From Aquificaceae bacterium (GTDB lineage: Bacteria > Aquificota > Aquificia > Aquificales > Aquificaceae): 64,000 nucleotides of DNA. The stretch spans positions 1 to 64,000 of the forward strand of contig JALWVU010000055.1 in assembly GCA_027079305.1 (NCBI GenBank). Direction: 5' to 3'. Positions within the stretch are counted from its first letter, which is position 1. Every line of letters starts with the position of its first letter. A program made the position numbers and the translations under genes. The notes under the pieces were generated by a model that had not been told where the DNA came from, did not search any database, and saw only the letters and a program-made list of their open reading frames with translations. Positions 8,240-16,391 of this stretch are shown piece after piece.

Positions 8240-9379
8240 ATGCCTGATATCCTTATGGGTGTGGGTAAGGCCGGACTGAAGGAGTCCGGCGCCCCAGATC
8301 TCCTGGTAGTTCTCCTCCCTTACCCCTGCGTATCTTCCTTCCTCTTCACGGATAACTACTTTAAGGCGGGCTCGGTGATATACTCCGAAGGTATTGCCAA
8401 AGGCAGGGACAGGTTCAGGGCTTTCGTGATCAACAGCGGAAACGCTAACTGCGGAACCGGTGAAGAGGGTATCACACATGCCAAAATGATGGCTGAGAGG
8501 GTGGCCCAAAACCTCGATCTGAAGCCTGAGGAGGTTCTGGTTTTCTCCACCGGGATAATAGGAAGACCCCTACCCATAGATAGGGTTCTCGGTGCTATAG
8601 ATCAGGCCTGCTCCATAATGGAACCCCTCGACCTGGAGAGAGCTTCTGAGGTCATATCCACCACCGACAGATTCCCCAAGTTCGACTTTCTGAAAAGGGG
8701 AAGTCTTGAGGTCTTCGGATTCGCAAAGGGAGCGGGTATGATAGCGCCTTCTATGGCAACCATGCTCGCATTCGTATTTACCAACGCGGATCTTGACTAC
8801 GAAATCCTGAGAGATATACACAAGAGGGTGGCGGACAGAACCTTCAACTCCATAACGGTGGACGGATGCGAGAGCACCAACGACAGCTTCGGACTCATAT
8901 CCCTTGGGGAAGTAAAGGTGGATCCCAAAGAGGTTGAGGAAGGCGTGTTGGAGGTTTCTGAGACCCTTGCAAAAAGGATAGTGGAGGACGGGGAGGGTGC
9001 TACCAAGATCATAAAGGTCACCGTCAAGAGGGCCACCCTCGAGATGAAGGCGCGTGAGATAGCGAGGACCATAGCCAACTCCCTGCTGGTAAAGACCGCA
9101 GTTTATGGTAGGGATCCCAACTGGGGAAGGATCGCCGCCGCTGTGGGAAGCACCGAGTTCCCGATAGATCCCTTCTCGATGAAGATATATGTCGGGAAGC
9201 ATCTCCTCTACGACGGCAGGCCCCATCCGAGGGCGGAGAAGCTCGCCAAAAGGTATCTGGAGGAGGAGAAGGAGATAGAGATAACTGTGGATCTGGGAGA
9301 GGGCAGAAACTCCTGGACTTACTATTCCTCGGACTTAGGTTATGAGTATATTAAACTGAACGCGGAATACCACACGTGA
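8240..9379 (+). CDS. argJ: glutamate N-acetyltransferase / amino-acid acetyltransferase (bifunctional)
   Basis: Transfers acetyl from N-acetylornithine to glutamate, making ornithine and recycling the acetyl group in arginine synthesis; some members also use acetyl-CoA. The 379-residue precursor carries the self-cleavage motif [15 protein letters not shown] with nucleophile Thr174, so alpha and beta chains are expected. The C-terminal [23 protein letters not shown] block is typical. AGGAGG lies 12 nt before the ATG. argF is present 27 kb away, consistent with arginine genes scattered as usual in this order. Confidence 0.95.
   Translation: MPDILMGVGKAGLKESGAPDLLVVLLPYPCVSSFLFTDNYFKAGSVIYSEGIAKGRDRFRAFVINSGNANCGTGEEGITHAKMMAERVAQNLDLKPEEVLVFSTGIIGRPLPIDRVLGAIDQACSIMEPLDLERASEVISTTDRFPKFDFLKRGSLEVFGFAKGAGMIAPSMATMLAFVFTNADLDYEILRDIHKRVADRTFNSITVDGCESTNDSFGLISLGEVKVDPKEVEEGVLEVSETLAKRIVEDGEGATKIIKVTVKRATLEMKAREIARTIANSLLVKTAVYGRDPNWGRIAAAVGSTEFPIDPFSMKIYVGKHLLYDGRPHPRAEKLAKRYLEEEKEIEITVDLGEGRNSWTYYSSDLGYEYIKLNAEYHT
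8270..8290 (+). repeat. perfect 8-bp hairpin inside the argJ 5' coding region
   Basis: GCCGGACT (8270-8277) and AGTCCGGC (8283-8290) are perfectly complementary around a 5-nt loop, codons 11-17 of argJ. It may be coincidental coding sequence or may affect translation. Confidence 0.35.
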
Positions 9380-9387
9380 GGTGGGCT

Positions 9388-10242
9388 ATGAGGGGCCTGC
9401 TTGAGGCTCTGCCTTTCCTGATATTCGTGGCGGTTTTCATAGCTTTCGTGACGGGCGGGAACATATTCAAGCTCTTAGGAGGGATCGGTATGGTTCTCTC
9501 TCCAGTGATCATCCTGGTAATTCTCGGAGTTATATTCCTGATGGCTGCCATAAAGATCATCCCCGAATACGAAAGGGCGGTCGTCTTCCGTTTAGGTAGG
9601 GTGATAGGTGCCAAGGGGCCCGGCCTGATAATCATAATTCCCGTAATCGATAGGATCGTGAGGGTTTCTCTCAGAACTGTAACCCTGGACGTCCCCACCC
9701 AGGACATAATTACGAAGGACAACGTCTCCGTTCAGGTGGACGCGGTCGTCTACTTCAGGGTAGTGGATCCGGTGAAGGCCATAGTGGAGGTGGAGGACTA
9801 CCTCTACGCCACCTCCCAGATAGCCCAGACCACTCTCAGAAGCGTCTGCGGTGAGGCGGAGCTGGACGAGCTCCTTTCAAAAAGAGAGAGGATAAACATA
9901 AAGCTCCAGGAGATCATAGACAGACAGACGGATCCCTGGGGAGTGAAGGTGGTGGCGGTGGAGCTGAAGAAGATAGACCTTCCGGACGATCTCAGAAAGG
10001 CCATAGCCCGTCAGGCGGAAGCTGAAAGGGAGAGGAGGGCCAAGATAATCTCCGCGGAGGCGGAATACCAGGCTGCCCAGAAGCTCTTGGAGGCTGCAAG
10101 GATACTGGCCTCCGAACCAATAGCCATACAGCTCAGATACTTGGAGACCCTCCACACCATAGGTCTCCAGAACGCTAAGATGGTAGTCTTCCCCTTCCCC
10201 TTCGAGTTTATAGAGCTGATGAGGAAGGAGAAAAAGGATTAA
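9388..10242 (+). CDS. slipin / stomatin-like SPFH-domain membrane protein
   Basis: Members of this family form oligomeric membrane scaffolds, often paired with an NfeD protease partner, which is not adjacent here. Two hydrophobic segments (about residues 5-25 and 38-60) precede the SPFH domain ([12 protein letters not shown] through [15 protein letters not shown]). A charged Ala/Glu-rich coiled coil ([13 protein letters not shown]) follows. I use ATG 9388, with GAGGTGG just upstream, over GTG 9376. The 3' end overlaps the stop codon of convergent speD by 4 nt. Confidence 0.9.
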   Translation: MRGLLEALPFLIFVAVFIAFVTGGNIFKLLGGIGMVLSPVIILVILGVIFLMAAIKIIPEYERAVVFRLGRVIGAKGPGLIIIIPVIDRIVRVSLRTVTLDVPTQDIITKDNVSVQVDAVVYFRVVDPVKAIVEVEDYLYATSQIAQTTLRSVCGEAELDELLSKRERINIKLQEIIDRQTDPWGVKVVAVELKKIDLPDDLRKAIARQAEAERERRAKIISAEAEYQAAQKLLEAARILASEPIAIQLRYLETLHTIGLQNAKMVVFPFPFEFIELMRKEKKD

Positions 10243-10637
10243 ACACTGAGCAGTATACTTCGAAGTTCCTCGGACTGCCTTTCCTCACCTACGAGGCCCC
10301 TTTCGTGAACCTGTTTATCCACCCGCTTAGGCTCGAGGGTGTTGATGATATACTCCATTGCCCTGTAAGCCTTGGAAGGGTCCCCGCAGGTGTAGACGTC
10401 CACGGTGGCGAGGCCGTGTTCCGGCCAGGTATGGATCGAGATGTGGGATTCCGCGAGAAGGACAACTCCCGTTGCCCCGTGGGGTTGGAACTGGTAGTAG
10501 TGAGAGGAGATCTTGGTTAGATCCGCGACCTTTACGGCGGTTTCAAGAAGGTCCCTTACGTCTTCAACGCGGTCGATGCGCTCCGCCTCCACTCCGTAAA
10601 GGTCCGCTAAGATATGCAGTCCGAGGGTCTTTGCCAT
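10239..10637 (-). CDS. speD: S-adenosylmethionine decarboxylase proenzyme
   Basis: Makes decarboxylated SAM, the aminopropyl donor for spermidine and the long or branched polyamines of thermophiles. The 132-residue prokaryotic class 1B form has the processing site [11 protein letters not shown]; cleavage before Ser64 should produce the pyruvoyl cofactor. VDVYTCG is the other signature. Start at ATG 10637, with GGGAGGAC 6-7 nt upstream; a much longer open frame to 11231 exists but is a shadow of rsmD. It is monocistronic and convergent with the slipin gene. Confidence 0.95.
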   Translation of the reverse strand: MAKTLGLHILADLYGVEAERIDRVEDVRDLLETAVKVADLTKISSHYYQFQPHGATGVVLLAESHISIHTWPEHGLATVDVYTCGDPSKAYRAMEYIINTLEPKRVDKQVHERGLVGEERQSEELRSILLSV

Positions 10638-10725
10638 TTTTTGTCCTCCCTTGAGAAGTTTTTGAAAAGCCTGAGAGACATAAAGAAGCTCATCGCTGAG
10701 CACCTCCTTGAGAGCAAATATACAG

Positions 10726-10731
10726 TATAAT
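10726..10731 (+). promoter_or_regulatory. -10 box 8 nt before rsmD (leaderless type)
   Basis: Perfect TATAAT, then 8 nt, then GTG 10740. The predicted transcription start lies 1-2 nt before the start codon. Confidence 0.6.
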
Positions 10732-10739
10732 CTTTTTCC

Positions 10740-11198
10740 GTGAAAAAGACAAGAAGGATCCAGAAGCTCCGGCCCACCTCCTCCCTCGTTAAAAACGCTA
10801 TCTTCAACATACTCGGGGACATAGAGGGACTGCACTTTTTGGACCTCTTTGCGGGAACGGGACAGATAGGTCTCGAGGCGGAACGCAGGGGGGCTGAGGT
10901 TGTCTTTGTGGAAAAAAACCCGAGGTTTGCGGAAGAAATTAAGAAGAGAGCGCGGGGAAAGGTTCGCAGAGGGGATGCGCTCAGGGTCCTGAAAAAGCTC
11001 GACTTCAGGCCTGATATAGTTTTCGCGGATCCTCCCTACGCCTATGGGAGATACAAAGAGCTTATAGAAAGCGTTCTCGAGATCCTCGAGCCTGGTGGCG
11101 TTTTCATACTGGAGCACGACAAGAGGAAGAGCTTCGGTGCTCAGGAGGAGAGGGTTTACGGAGATACGGTCCTGTCCATATGGAGGAAGGAAGAATGA
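10740..11198 (+). CDS. rsmD: 16S rRNA (guanine966-N2)-methyltransferase
   Basis: SAM-dependent methylation of G966 in 16S rRNA. The 152-residue protein has the N-terminal RPTSSLVKNAIFNIL, SAM-binding DLFAGTGQIG (35-44) and catalytic DPPY (97-100), all typical of RsmD. The start is GTG, 8 nt after a perfect TATAAT. The stop overlaps the coaD start (ATGA), the common rsmD-coaD pairing. Confidence 0.93.
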   Translation: MKKTRRIQKLRPTSSLVKNAIFNILGDIEGLHFLDLFAGTGQIGLEAERRGAEVVFVEKNPRFAEEIKKRARGKVRRGDALRVLKKLDFRPDIVFADPPYAYGRYKELIESVLEILEPGGVFILEHDKRKSFGAQEERVYGDTVLSIWRKEE

Positions 11199-11680
11199 AG
11201 AGAGCGGTCTATCCCGGAACCTTCGATCCACCGCACCTCGGGCACTTGGACATAGTGGAGAGGAGTCTGAAGATCTTCGACAGAGTTATCGTGGCGGTCG
11301 CCCGCAACCCGAGAAAACATCTCCTCTTCTCTATAGACGAGAGAGTGGAGATGTTCAAAGAGATGGTGAAGGATCTGGGAGACAGGGTGGAGGTCAGGAG
11401 CTTCGACTCCCTTCTGGTAGAGTTCATGAGAAGGGAGAAGGTGGACATTATAGTGAGGGGTGTCAGGCTCTTTACGGACTTTGAATACGAGCTTCAGATA
11501 GCCCTTACCAACTTCAAGCTGGCGGGGGTGGAAACCGTTTTCATGATGCCCTCCCAGGAGTTCATACACATAAGCTCTACCATAGTCAGGGACGTGGCCT
11601 CCTACTGCGGAGATCTGAGCGGTCTGGTTCATCCCTTTGTGGAGAAAAAGCTAAGGGAGAGGTTCGGGTGTGGTTCCTGA
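11195..11680 (+). CDS. coaD: phosphopantetheine adenylyltransferase
   Basis: Adenylates 4'-phosphopantetheine to dephospho-CoA, the fourth step of coenzyme A synthesis. Motifs are YPGTFDPPHLGH (HxGH at 14-17) and ISSTIVRD near the C-terminus; 161 residues, the normal size. I use ATG 11195, which overlaps the rsmD stop by 4 nt and follows GGAGGAAGG, over the in-frame upstream ATG 11180. Confidence 0.96.
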   Translation: MKRAVYPGTFDPPHLGHLDIVERSLKIFDRVIVAVARNPRKHLLFSIDERVEMFKEMVKDLGDRVEVRSFDSLLVEFMRREKVDIIVRGVRLFTDFEYELQIALTNFKLAGVETVFMMPSQEFIHISSTIVRDVASYCGDLSGLVHPFVEKKLRERFGCGS

Positions 11681-12087
11681 TACTTTTGTTTTCTGCAAGC
11701 CTTCTGTGGGCTGAGGTATTCTGCGTAGAGGATGTAGAGAACAACACCAACGAACCCTACCTCAGCTACAGCCTTCTAAAGGTGGTTGAGGAAGCCATAC
11801 TGGAGAACGGCCACCAGATCTCCTGCGATCGGAAGTCCAAGAAGGTGAAGGTCAGGATAAAGAGGTTTCAGGAGGTTCCCATAGCCTACACCCCCGAGCA
11901 GAGGGTGAGCTCCTACAACCTCTTTCTGAGCGTAGAGCTTGAGGTAAACGGACAGAAGCACTCCTTCAGTTCTTCCGTTCCATACACTTTACCCTACGGT
12001 GGCCTTGGAGACATCCCGAGGAGAAAGGCCATAGACGATCTGCTTGATAAAATATACTTAGAGATACTGAAAACGCTGAGGAGGTAG
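11668..12087 (+). CDS. LptE-like secreted protein (tentative)
   Basis: A 139-residue protein with a signal peptide (MWFLILLFSASLLWA). The pattern of an N-terminal LLKVVEEAI helix, then short strands (RVSSYNLFLSVELEV), then a VPYTLP segment and a C-terminal helix (RKAIDDLLDKIYLEILKTL) resembles LptE/RlpB, which plugs the LptD lipopolysaccharide translocon. No lipobox cysteine is seen, which counts against a classical lipoprotein. GTG start; it overlaps coaD by 13 nt. Treat the LptE call as a hypothesis; it could be an unrelated envelope protein. Confidence 0.6.
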   Translation: MWFLILLFSASLLWAEVFCVEDVENNTNEPYLSYSLLKVVEEAILENGHQISCDRKSKKVKVRIKRFQEVPIAYTPEQRVSSYNLFLSVELEVNGQKHSFSSSVPYTLPYGGLGDIPRRKAIDDLLDKIYLEILKTLRR

Positions 12088-12091
12088 AGGA

Positions 12092-12475
12092 ATGCTCATA
12101 AATGTTGAAACCAGCAAGAGCGTTGAGGAGGTAAGGCAGAAGCTGGAGGAGAAGGCTAAGGAGAAAGGGTTCGGAGTTATGAGCACCCACGAGGTTACCA
12201 AGATACTCGAGAACAAGGGGCACCCCATAAGCTACTCCTGTGTGATAGTGGAGATATGCCAGCCCAGAGCGGCGAGCCAGGTTCTCTCTAAGAACCCTTA
12301 CATATCCACCGCTATGCCCTGCAGGGTCGCTATATTCGAACAGAACGGCAAGACCGTAGTTAGCACCATAGCACCTACCAAAATGCTCGAGATGTATAAC
12401 GAGCCAGAGTTGAAAGATATAGCTCAGGAGATAGAAAACCTTGTTAAGGAGATAATGGAAGAGTCCATCAGATGA
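12092..12475 (+). CDS. DUF302-family protein
   Basis: 127 residues matching the DUF302 fold: VEEVRQKLEEKAKEKGFGVMSTHEV, then VIVEICQPRAASQVLSKNP and PCRVAIFEQNGKTVVSTIAPT. The biochemical role of this family is not established; members occur often in sulfur- and metal-associated contexts of thermophiles. It overlaps ribD by 4 nt (ATGA) and sits in the coaD-ribD operon. No signal peptide, so probably cytosolic. Confidence 0.85.
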   Translation: MLINVETSKSVEEVRQKLEEKAKEKGFGVMSTHEVTKILENKGHPISYSCVIVEICQPRAASQVLSKNPYISTAMPCRVAIFEQNGKTVVSTIAPTKMLEMYNEPELKDIAQEIENLVKEIMEESIR

Positions 12476-13560
12476 ACGATGAGGCCTACATGAACCTGGC
12501 CCTTTCCCTTGCCAGGAGAAGGAAGGGACTGACCCATCCCAACCCTACGGTAGGTTGCGTTATAGTCAAGGACGGAGAGATAGTGGGCCTCGGCTACCAT
12601 GAGAGGGCGGGATATCCCCATGCTGAGGTGATCGCTCTGGAGCAGGCGGGGGAAAGGGCAAAGGGCGCGACCGCCTACATAACCCTCGAGCCCTGCACCC
12701 ACTTCGGCAGAACCCCTCCCTGCACGGATGCTCTCTTAGAGGCGGGCATTAAAAGAGTGGTTATAGCTACCCTCGACAGGAACGAGGTGGTCGGGGGAAA
12801 GGGAGTGGATAAACTGAGAGATGCAGGTGTTGATGTTGATGTGGGAATATGCGAAGAGGAAGCTGCGCTTCTGAACGAGGACTTCTTCACCTACATATCG
12901 AAGGGAAGGCCCTACGTGACCCTTAAACTCGCCCAGACGGTGGACGGAAAGATAGCTACTGTTACCGGAGACAGTAAATGGATAACCTCCGTGCAGAGCA
13001 GAAAGTTCGCCCACAGGCTCAGGAGTGAAGCGTCCGCGGTCCTGGTAGGGATAACGACCGTCCTGAAGGACGACCCCCAGCTGACCATCAGGCACTTCCC
13101 CTTTGAAAGACAGCCCTTAAGGATCGTTATAGATCCAGACCTCGAGATTCCCATCGAATCGAAGCTCGTTCGGGACAGATCCGCTCCCACCCTCGTGGTT
13201 TTCTCTGAAAGAAAACCGGACATTGAGCAGGCTTTAATCGAAGCGGGAGTTCAGCTACTGCATATGGAAGAGATAAACCTAAGTAAGCTTCTTGAGGAGC
13301 TTGCCAGAAGGGAGGTAGTTCATCTGCTTGTAGAGGGAGGGGCTTACACCGTGACGCGCTTCCTCAGAGAGGGCCTCTGGGACAGGCTTGTGATCTTCCA
13401 GTCTCCCAAGATCTTCGGAAGCGGAAAGGGTGTAGATAATCTGGGGATAATGAACGTAGAGGAAGCCTTGAAGATGAGGATAAGGAGGGAGTGGAGGATA
13501 GGTGAGGACAGGGTGTTTGAGTATGTCCCCGTCATGGGAAGTTCGGGGCTGAGGTGGTGA
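12472..13560 (+). CDS. ribD: bifunctional riboflavin deaminase / reductase
   Basis: Deaminates and then reduces the pyrimidine intermediate of riboflavin synthesis. N-terminal cytidine-deaminase-type zinc site HAEVIAL (HAE 50-52) and PCTHFGRTPPC (74-84); C-terminal NADPH-dependent reductase domain (about 145-362) with VTLKLAQTVDGKIAT and the VEGGA motif. 362 residues, the normal fused form. ATGA overlap with the DUF302 gene. Confidence 0.95.
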   Translation: MNDEAYMNLALSLARRRKGLTHPNPTVGCVIVKDGEIVGLGYHERAGYPHAEVIALEQAGERAKGATAYITLEPCTHFGRTPPCTDALLEAGIKRVVIATLDRNEVVGGKGVDKLRDAGVDVDVGICEEEAALLNEDFFTYISKGRPYVTLKLAQTVDGKIATVTGDSKWITSVQSRKFAHRLRSEASAVLVGITTVLKDDPQLTIRHFPFERQPLRIVIDPDLEIPIESKLVRDRSAPTLVVFSERKPDIEQALIEAGVQLLHMEEINLSKLLEELARREVVHLLVEGGAYTVTRFLREGLWDRLVIFQSPKIFGSGKGVDNLGIMNVEEALKMRIRREWRIGEDRVFEYVPVMGSSGLRW

Positions 13561-14240
13561 GGTACTTAATAATCTTTTTCCTACTGTGCTTCCCCGTGCT
13601 ATGTTCGGAGATGGTGATAGATTCAGCAGAGTTCAAGTATGAAGGGATTTCTTATAAAGTTGAGATTAGGTTAGGAGAAGAGGCAAAGATGTACAAACCG
13701 AGGGAAATTTCCTGCTGGAATCCCAACAAAAGTCCAGAAGTAGAGGGCTCCTGCCACATCGTTCTGGTAAAGGGAGGGGAAGAGATCTCTAAGGTGAGCT
13801 TTGAAAACTGCTTCTTTGTGAAGATAAAGGGAAAGTGGAAAACGCCCGTTGAGCCTATGAAAGTTTTCGTAAGTGGTGAAGGATCACCCATAATTCTCTT
13901 CACCCAGTATGGAACGTGTGCGACCAGTGTCAGGATGTTTTTTCTGTGGTTGGATGCAAGGAGTAATAAGCTCAAACCCCTTATACTCACCGCATTCCAC
14001 GGAAGGTGGGAGGGAGAGATCTACGCCCAGAGCGTTGAAGTGATGGAAAAGGAAATATGGATAAGGACATACGATCAATCAGTCGGTAGAAGCTACCTCC
14101 AGTTCTCACAGGTAGAAGAGGGTATTTACTCCCTGACAGGCTATTACACACAGGCGGGAGGCTTTCTTTCGGTGATTGAGGAGATCCTGGAAAAAAAAAC
14201 GCGAGGAAAGCCTATATTAACTCTCTATGAAATGGATTGA
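13554..14240 (+). CDS. hypothetical secreted protein
   Basis: Not recognised. 228 residues with an N-terminal signal peptide (VRYLIIFFLLCFPVLCS; cleavage near residue 18). The mature part contains several cysteines (ISCW, GSCH, ENCFF, GTCATS) that could form disulfides, and many beta strands, and predicts a periplasmic soluble protein. Start is GTG 13554 or GTG 13557, overlapping the ribD end by a few bases. By eye it is more AT-rich than its neighbours, so it may be a later arrival. It overlaps ygfZ by 14 nt. Confidence 0.75.
   Translation: MVRYLIIFFLLCFPVLCSEMVIDSAEFKYEGISYKVEIRLGEEAKMYKPREISCWNPNKSPEVEGSCHIVLVKGGEEISKVSFENCFFVKIKGKWKTPVEPMKVFVSGEGSPIILFTQYGTCATSVRMFFLWLDARSNKLKPLILTAFHGRWEGEIYAQSVEVMEKEIWIRTYDQSVGRSYLQFSQVEEGIYSLTGYYTQAGGFLSVIEEILEKKTRGKPILTLYEMD
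14213..14218 (+). promoter_or_regulatory. -10-like box 8 nt before ygfZ (leaderless type)
   Basis: TATATT inside the end of the preceding gene, 8 nt from ATG 14227. There is no Shine-Dalgarno sequence, so an internal leaderless promoter is plausible. Confidence 0.4.
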
Positions 14241-15144
14241 TCTAAAAAGGTCCAAGATAAAGGTCTTCGGAAAGCCCGCCAAGATCCTGATGAAGGGGAT
14301 GACCGCCCCCGAGGAGCACACCCACTTCCTCCACAGCCTCCTCACCAACAACGTGAAGGCCCTCAGGCCCGGAACCTTCAACTACAACCTCTGGCTCAGG
14401 CAGAACGGCCAGCCCGTGGGGGACTTTTTCGTATACAGAATAGGGGACTACTTTCTGCTCGATACGGAAAAACCTGCGGACGAAGTGATAAAGGAGTTCG
14501 AGAGGCTCAAGCTCTCCCTCAAGGTCTACTTCGAGGACCTCACACCGAGCACTGACCACGTTTTCGTCTTCGGAGAAGGTTCCTCCGAGTTCGTAAAGGA
14601 CGCCTTCGGCGTGTCTCTGGAGAACTTCGAAGTAAAGGAGGCGGGAGGGATCCTTGTGGCCAGGAACCCCCTCAGGCTCAGGATGGAGGGCTACGACCTG
14701 ATGGGGGATCTCTCCGGCCTTCTCGAGAAGCTCTCGGAGGAAGATGAAGTGAGCGAAAAGGAGTTCGAGGACATCAGGATAGAGAGGTGCGTCCCGAGGA
14801 TAGGTAAGGAACTCAGAGAAGGGTTTTCTCCGCTGGAGGCAGGGGTTCTCAGCTACGCCATAGACATGAACAAGGGATGCTACGTGGGACAGGAGGCCAT
14901 AGCGAGGGTCTACTTCAGGGGAAGAACACCGAGGGTTCTCGTCAGGTTCGATCTGGAAGGCGAGATCAAGGAGGGAGCCAAGCTCTACGAGGGGGGAAAG
15001 GCGGTCGGCCTAATCACCTCCGTAAGCTCGGACGGAAAGAAGGCCCTCGGATACGTCCTGAGAAATCTCTACGAGGAGGGCAGGGAGCTTGAGGCGGAGG
15101 GCGGAAAGGCCTACCTGAGGGAGAGCTGTGAGGGAAAAACTTGA
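14227..15144 (+). CDS. ygfZ: YgfZ/GcvT-fold folate-binding protein
   Basis: Homologues use tetrahydrofolate to help maintain certain iron-sulfur enzymes such as MiaB and are related to the glycine-cleavage T protein. The diagnostic KGCYVGQE motif is at 216-223. The N-terminal LHSLLTNNVKALRPG and C-terminal RVLVRFDLEG regions also fit. 305 residues. Overlaps the preceding secreted protein and the following short gene, so probably co-transcribed in part. Confidence 0.9.
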   Translation: MKWIDLKRSKIKVFGKPAKILMKGMTAPEEHTHFLHSLLTNNVKALRPGTFNYNLWLRQNGQPVGDFFVYRIGDYFLLDTEKPADEVIKEFERLKLSLKVYFEDLTPSTDHVFVFGEGSSEFVKDAFGVSLENFEVKEAGGILVARNPLRLRMEGYDLMGDLSGLLEKLSEEDEVSEKEFEDIRIERCVPRIGKELREGFSPLEAGVLSYAIDMNKGCYVGQEAIARVYFRGRTPRVLVRFDLEGEIKEGAKLYEGGKAVGLITSVSSDGKKALGYVLRNLYEEGRELEAEGGKAYLRESCEGKT

Positions 15145-15436
15145 GAAACTGCTGGAAGGTCTGCTCGGGGAAAGGTGCGCTGATCTGATCAGGGAGGAGG
15201 AAGGGGACAAAACCCTCTTCTTCTGCCAGAAAGAGCTGGTGGGGAGCGTGGTGAGGATTGGGGAGGACAAGCTTGCTGGAACGGTATACTCTTACTCCAT
15301 CGGCGACAGCCTTCATAAAGAGTTTCTTGAGCTGGCCCGCGAAGAGCTTGGGGAGAGGATCGAGGAAGAAGGGACAAGGACCTCGAGCGGTGTGGATCAG
15401 AACTTCTACTACACCTATGTTCATGTAAAATTATGA
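15128..15436 (+). CDS. hypothetical protein
   Basis: Unrecognised 102-residue acidic protein without signal or membrane segments. The C-terminal SSGVDQNFYYTYVHVKL is rich in aromatic residues and could be a beta strand. GTG start; overlaps ygfZ by 17 nt and ends 16 nt before the hydrolase gene. Reality is supported by tight operon spacing and codon use like its neighbours. Confidence 0.7.
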   Translation: MREKLEKLLEGLLGERCADLIREEEGDKTLFFCQKELVGSVVRIGEDKLAGTVYSYSIGDSLHKEFLELAREELGERIEEEGTRTSSGVDQNFYYTYVHVKL

Positions 15437-15452
15437 GCAGGAGGGAAAGGAT

Positions 15453-16148
15453 ATGGGAAGGACGGTGGAGTTCGAGGTAGAAGGAGTTAAGGTGAGCGGT
15501 TATCTGGCGGAGCCTGCGCAGAAAGGGCCCGCGGTCATCATCATACACGAGTGGTGGGGCTTAGACTCACCCCTCTCCAACATAAAGGAGCTCACCGACA
15601 GGCTCGCCCAGGAGGGCTTCGTGGCCTTCGCACCCGATTTTTACAAAGGCAAGAGCGCGGACAACCCCGACGACGCGGGAAAGCTGATGACCGAGATGTT
15701 TCAGAGCAGGATGGAGGAAGTGGACGCCATGTTCAAGGCCAGCGTCGAATACCTGAGAAACCTGGACAAGACGGATCCAGTTAAGGTAGGTGTTACGGGC
15801 TTCTGCTGTGGGGGGACCCTATCGATGTACTTCGCCAGCAAGTTTTCCAATCTGATAGACGCGAGCGTTCCCTTCTACGGACTTCCCCAGCTCGCCCCGA
15901 TAGATCCCCACAGTATAAAGGTTCCCATCTTCTTCATAATGGCTGAGAAGGACGAGTTCGTGAACAACGACAGCGTGATAGACATATTCAAGGACGTCTG
16001 GAAGAACGGTGTGGAGGCCCAGGCGAAGGTATATGCGGGAGTGAACCACGCCTTCCTGAACGACAAGAGGCCCGAGGTTTACAACGAGGACGTGGCCCAG
16101 GACGCCTGGAGGCTCGCTGTAGAGTTCTTCAGGAGACACCTGAGCTGA
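15453..16148 (+). CDS. dienelactone hydrolase-family protein
   Basis: Alpha/beta hydrolase of the carboxymethylenebutenolidase family, 231 residues. The family triad is visible: nucleophile Cys in GFCCGG (about 117), Asp in the AEKDEF segment and His in GVNHAFL. HEWWGL near residue 33 is also a family mark. No signal peptide, so cytosolic. Substrate is unknown; dienelactone itself is unlikely in this lifestyle. A strong AGGAGGG lies upstream of the ATG. Confidence 0.9.
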   Translation: MGRTVEFEVEGVKVSGYLAEPAQKGPAVIIIHEWWGLDSPLSNIKELTDRLAQEGFVAFAPDFYKGKSADNPDDAGKLMTEMFQSRMEEVDAMFKASVEYLRNLDKTDPVKVGVTGFCCGGTLSMYFASKFSNLIDASVPFYGLPQLAPIDPHSIKVPIFFIMAEKDEFVNNDSVIDIFKDVWKNGVEAQAKVYAGVNHAFLNDKRPEVYNEDVAQDAWRLAVEFFRRHLS

Positions 16149-16155
16149 TTTCTGA

Positions 16156-16182
16156 TACAATACTTAGCTCTCCGGAGGTAAA
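16156..16182 (+). promoter_or_regulatory. rpmB promoter and leader (shared with rpmE)
   Basis: Extended -10 TGATACAAT followed by ACTTAGCT, then CCGGAGGTAAAG and ATG 16185. The block from the -10 box to the Shine-Dalgarno is nearly identical to the one before rpmE (22625-22652 on the minus strand). Confidence 0.65.
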
Positions 16183-16184
16183 GG

Positions 16185-16391
16185 ATGGCTGCCTGTGAGA
16201 TATGCGGTAAGAGGGTGATGCACGGGAGAAGGGTTACCTTCTCCGCGGAGAGGAACCCCAGACTCTTCAAGCCCAACGTCCACAAGATGAGGGTGAGGCT
16301 CCCAGACGGGACCGTGAAGAGGATATACGTCTGCACCAAGTGCCTCAAGGCCGGGAAGGTGGTCAAGGCGGCCCGTGTTCCCAAGGAGTAG
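16185..16391 (+). CDS. rpmB: 50S ribosomal protein L28 (zinc-ribbon form)
   Basis: 68-residue L28 with two CxxC pairs (CEIC at 4-7 and CTKC near 51-54), so the zinc-binding C+ form. Family landmarks are GKRVMHGRRV and the NVHKMRVRLPDGTVKRIYV strand. It has its own promoter and a strong GGAGGT, and its stop codon is immediately followed by the aroC ATG. Confidence 0.96.
   Translation: MAACEICGKRVMHGRRVTFSAERNPRLFKPNVHKMRVRLPDGTVKRIYVCTKCLKAGKVVKAARVPKE

Noticed and set aside
10239-11231. 330-residue minus-strand protein extending speD
   Set aside because: Everything upstream of ATG 10637 is antisense to rsmD, and a Shine-Dalgarno marks the 10637 start.
15551-15784. Overlapping Arg/Gly-rich ORF inside the dienelactone hydrolase gene, and many similar ORFs elsewhere
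   Set aside because: These are alternative-frame shadows of well-supported genes with unnatural composition and no ribosome-binding site.
16156-16185. SD-sequestering hairpin in the rpmB leader (CTCCGGAG palindrome)
   Set aside because: The palindrome has no loop, so it cannot fold on itself, and the rpmE leader lacks the matching CTCC arm.
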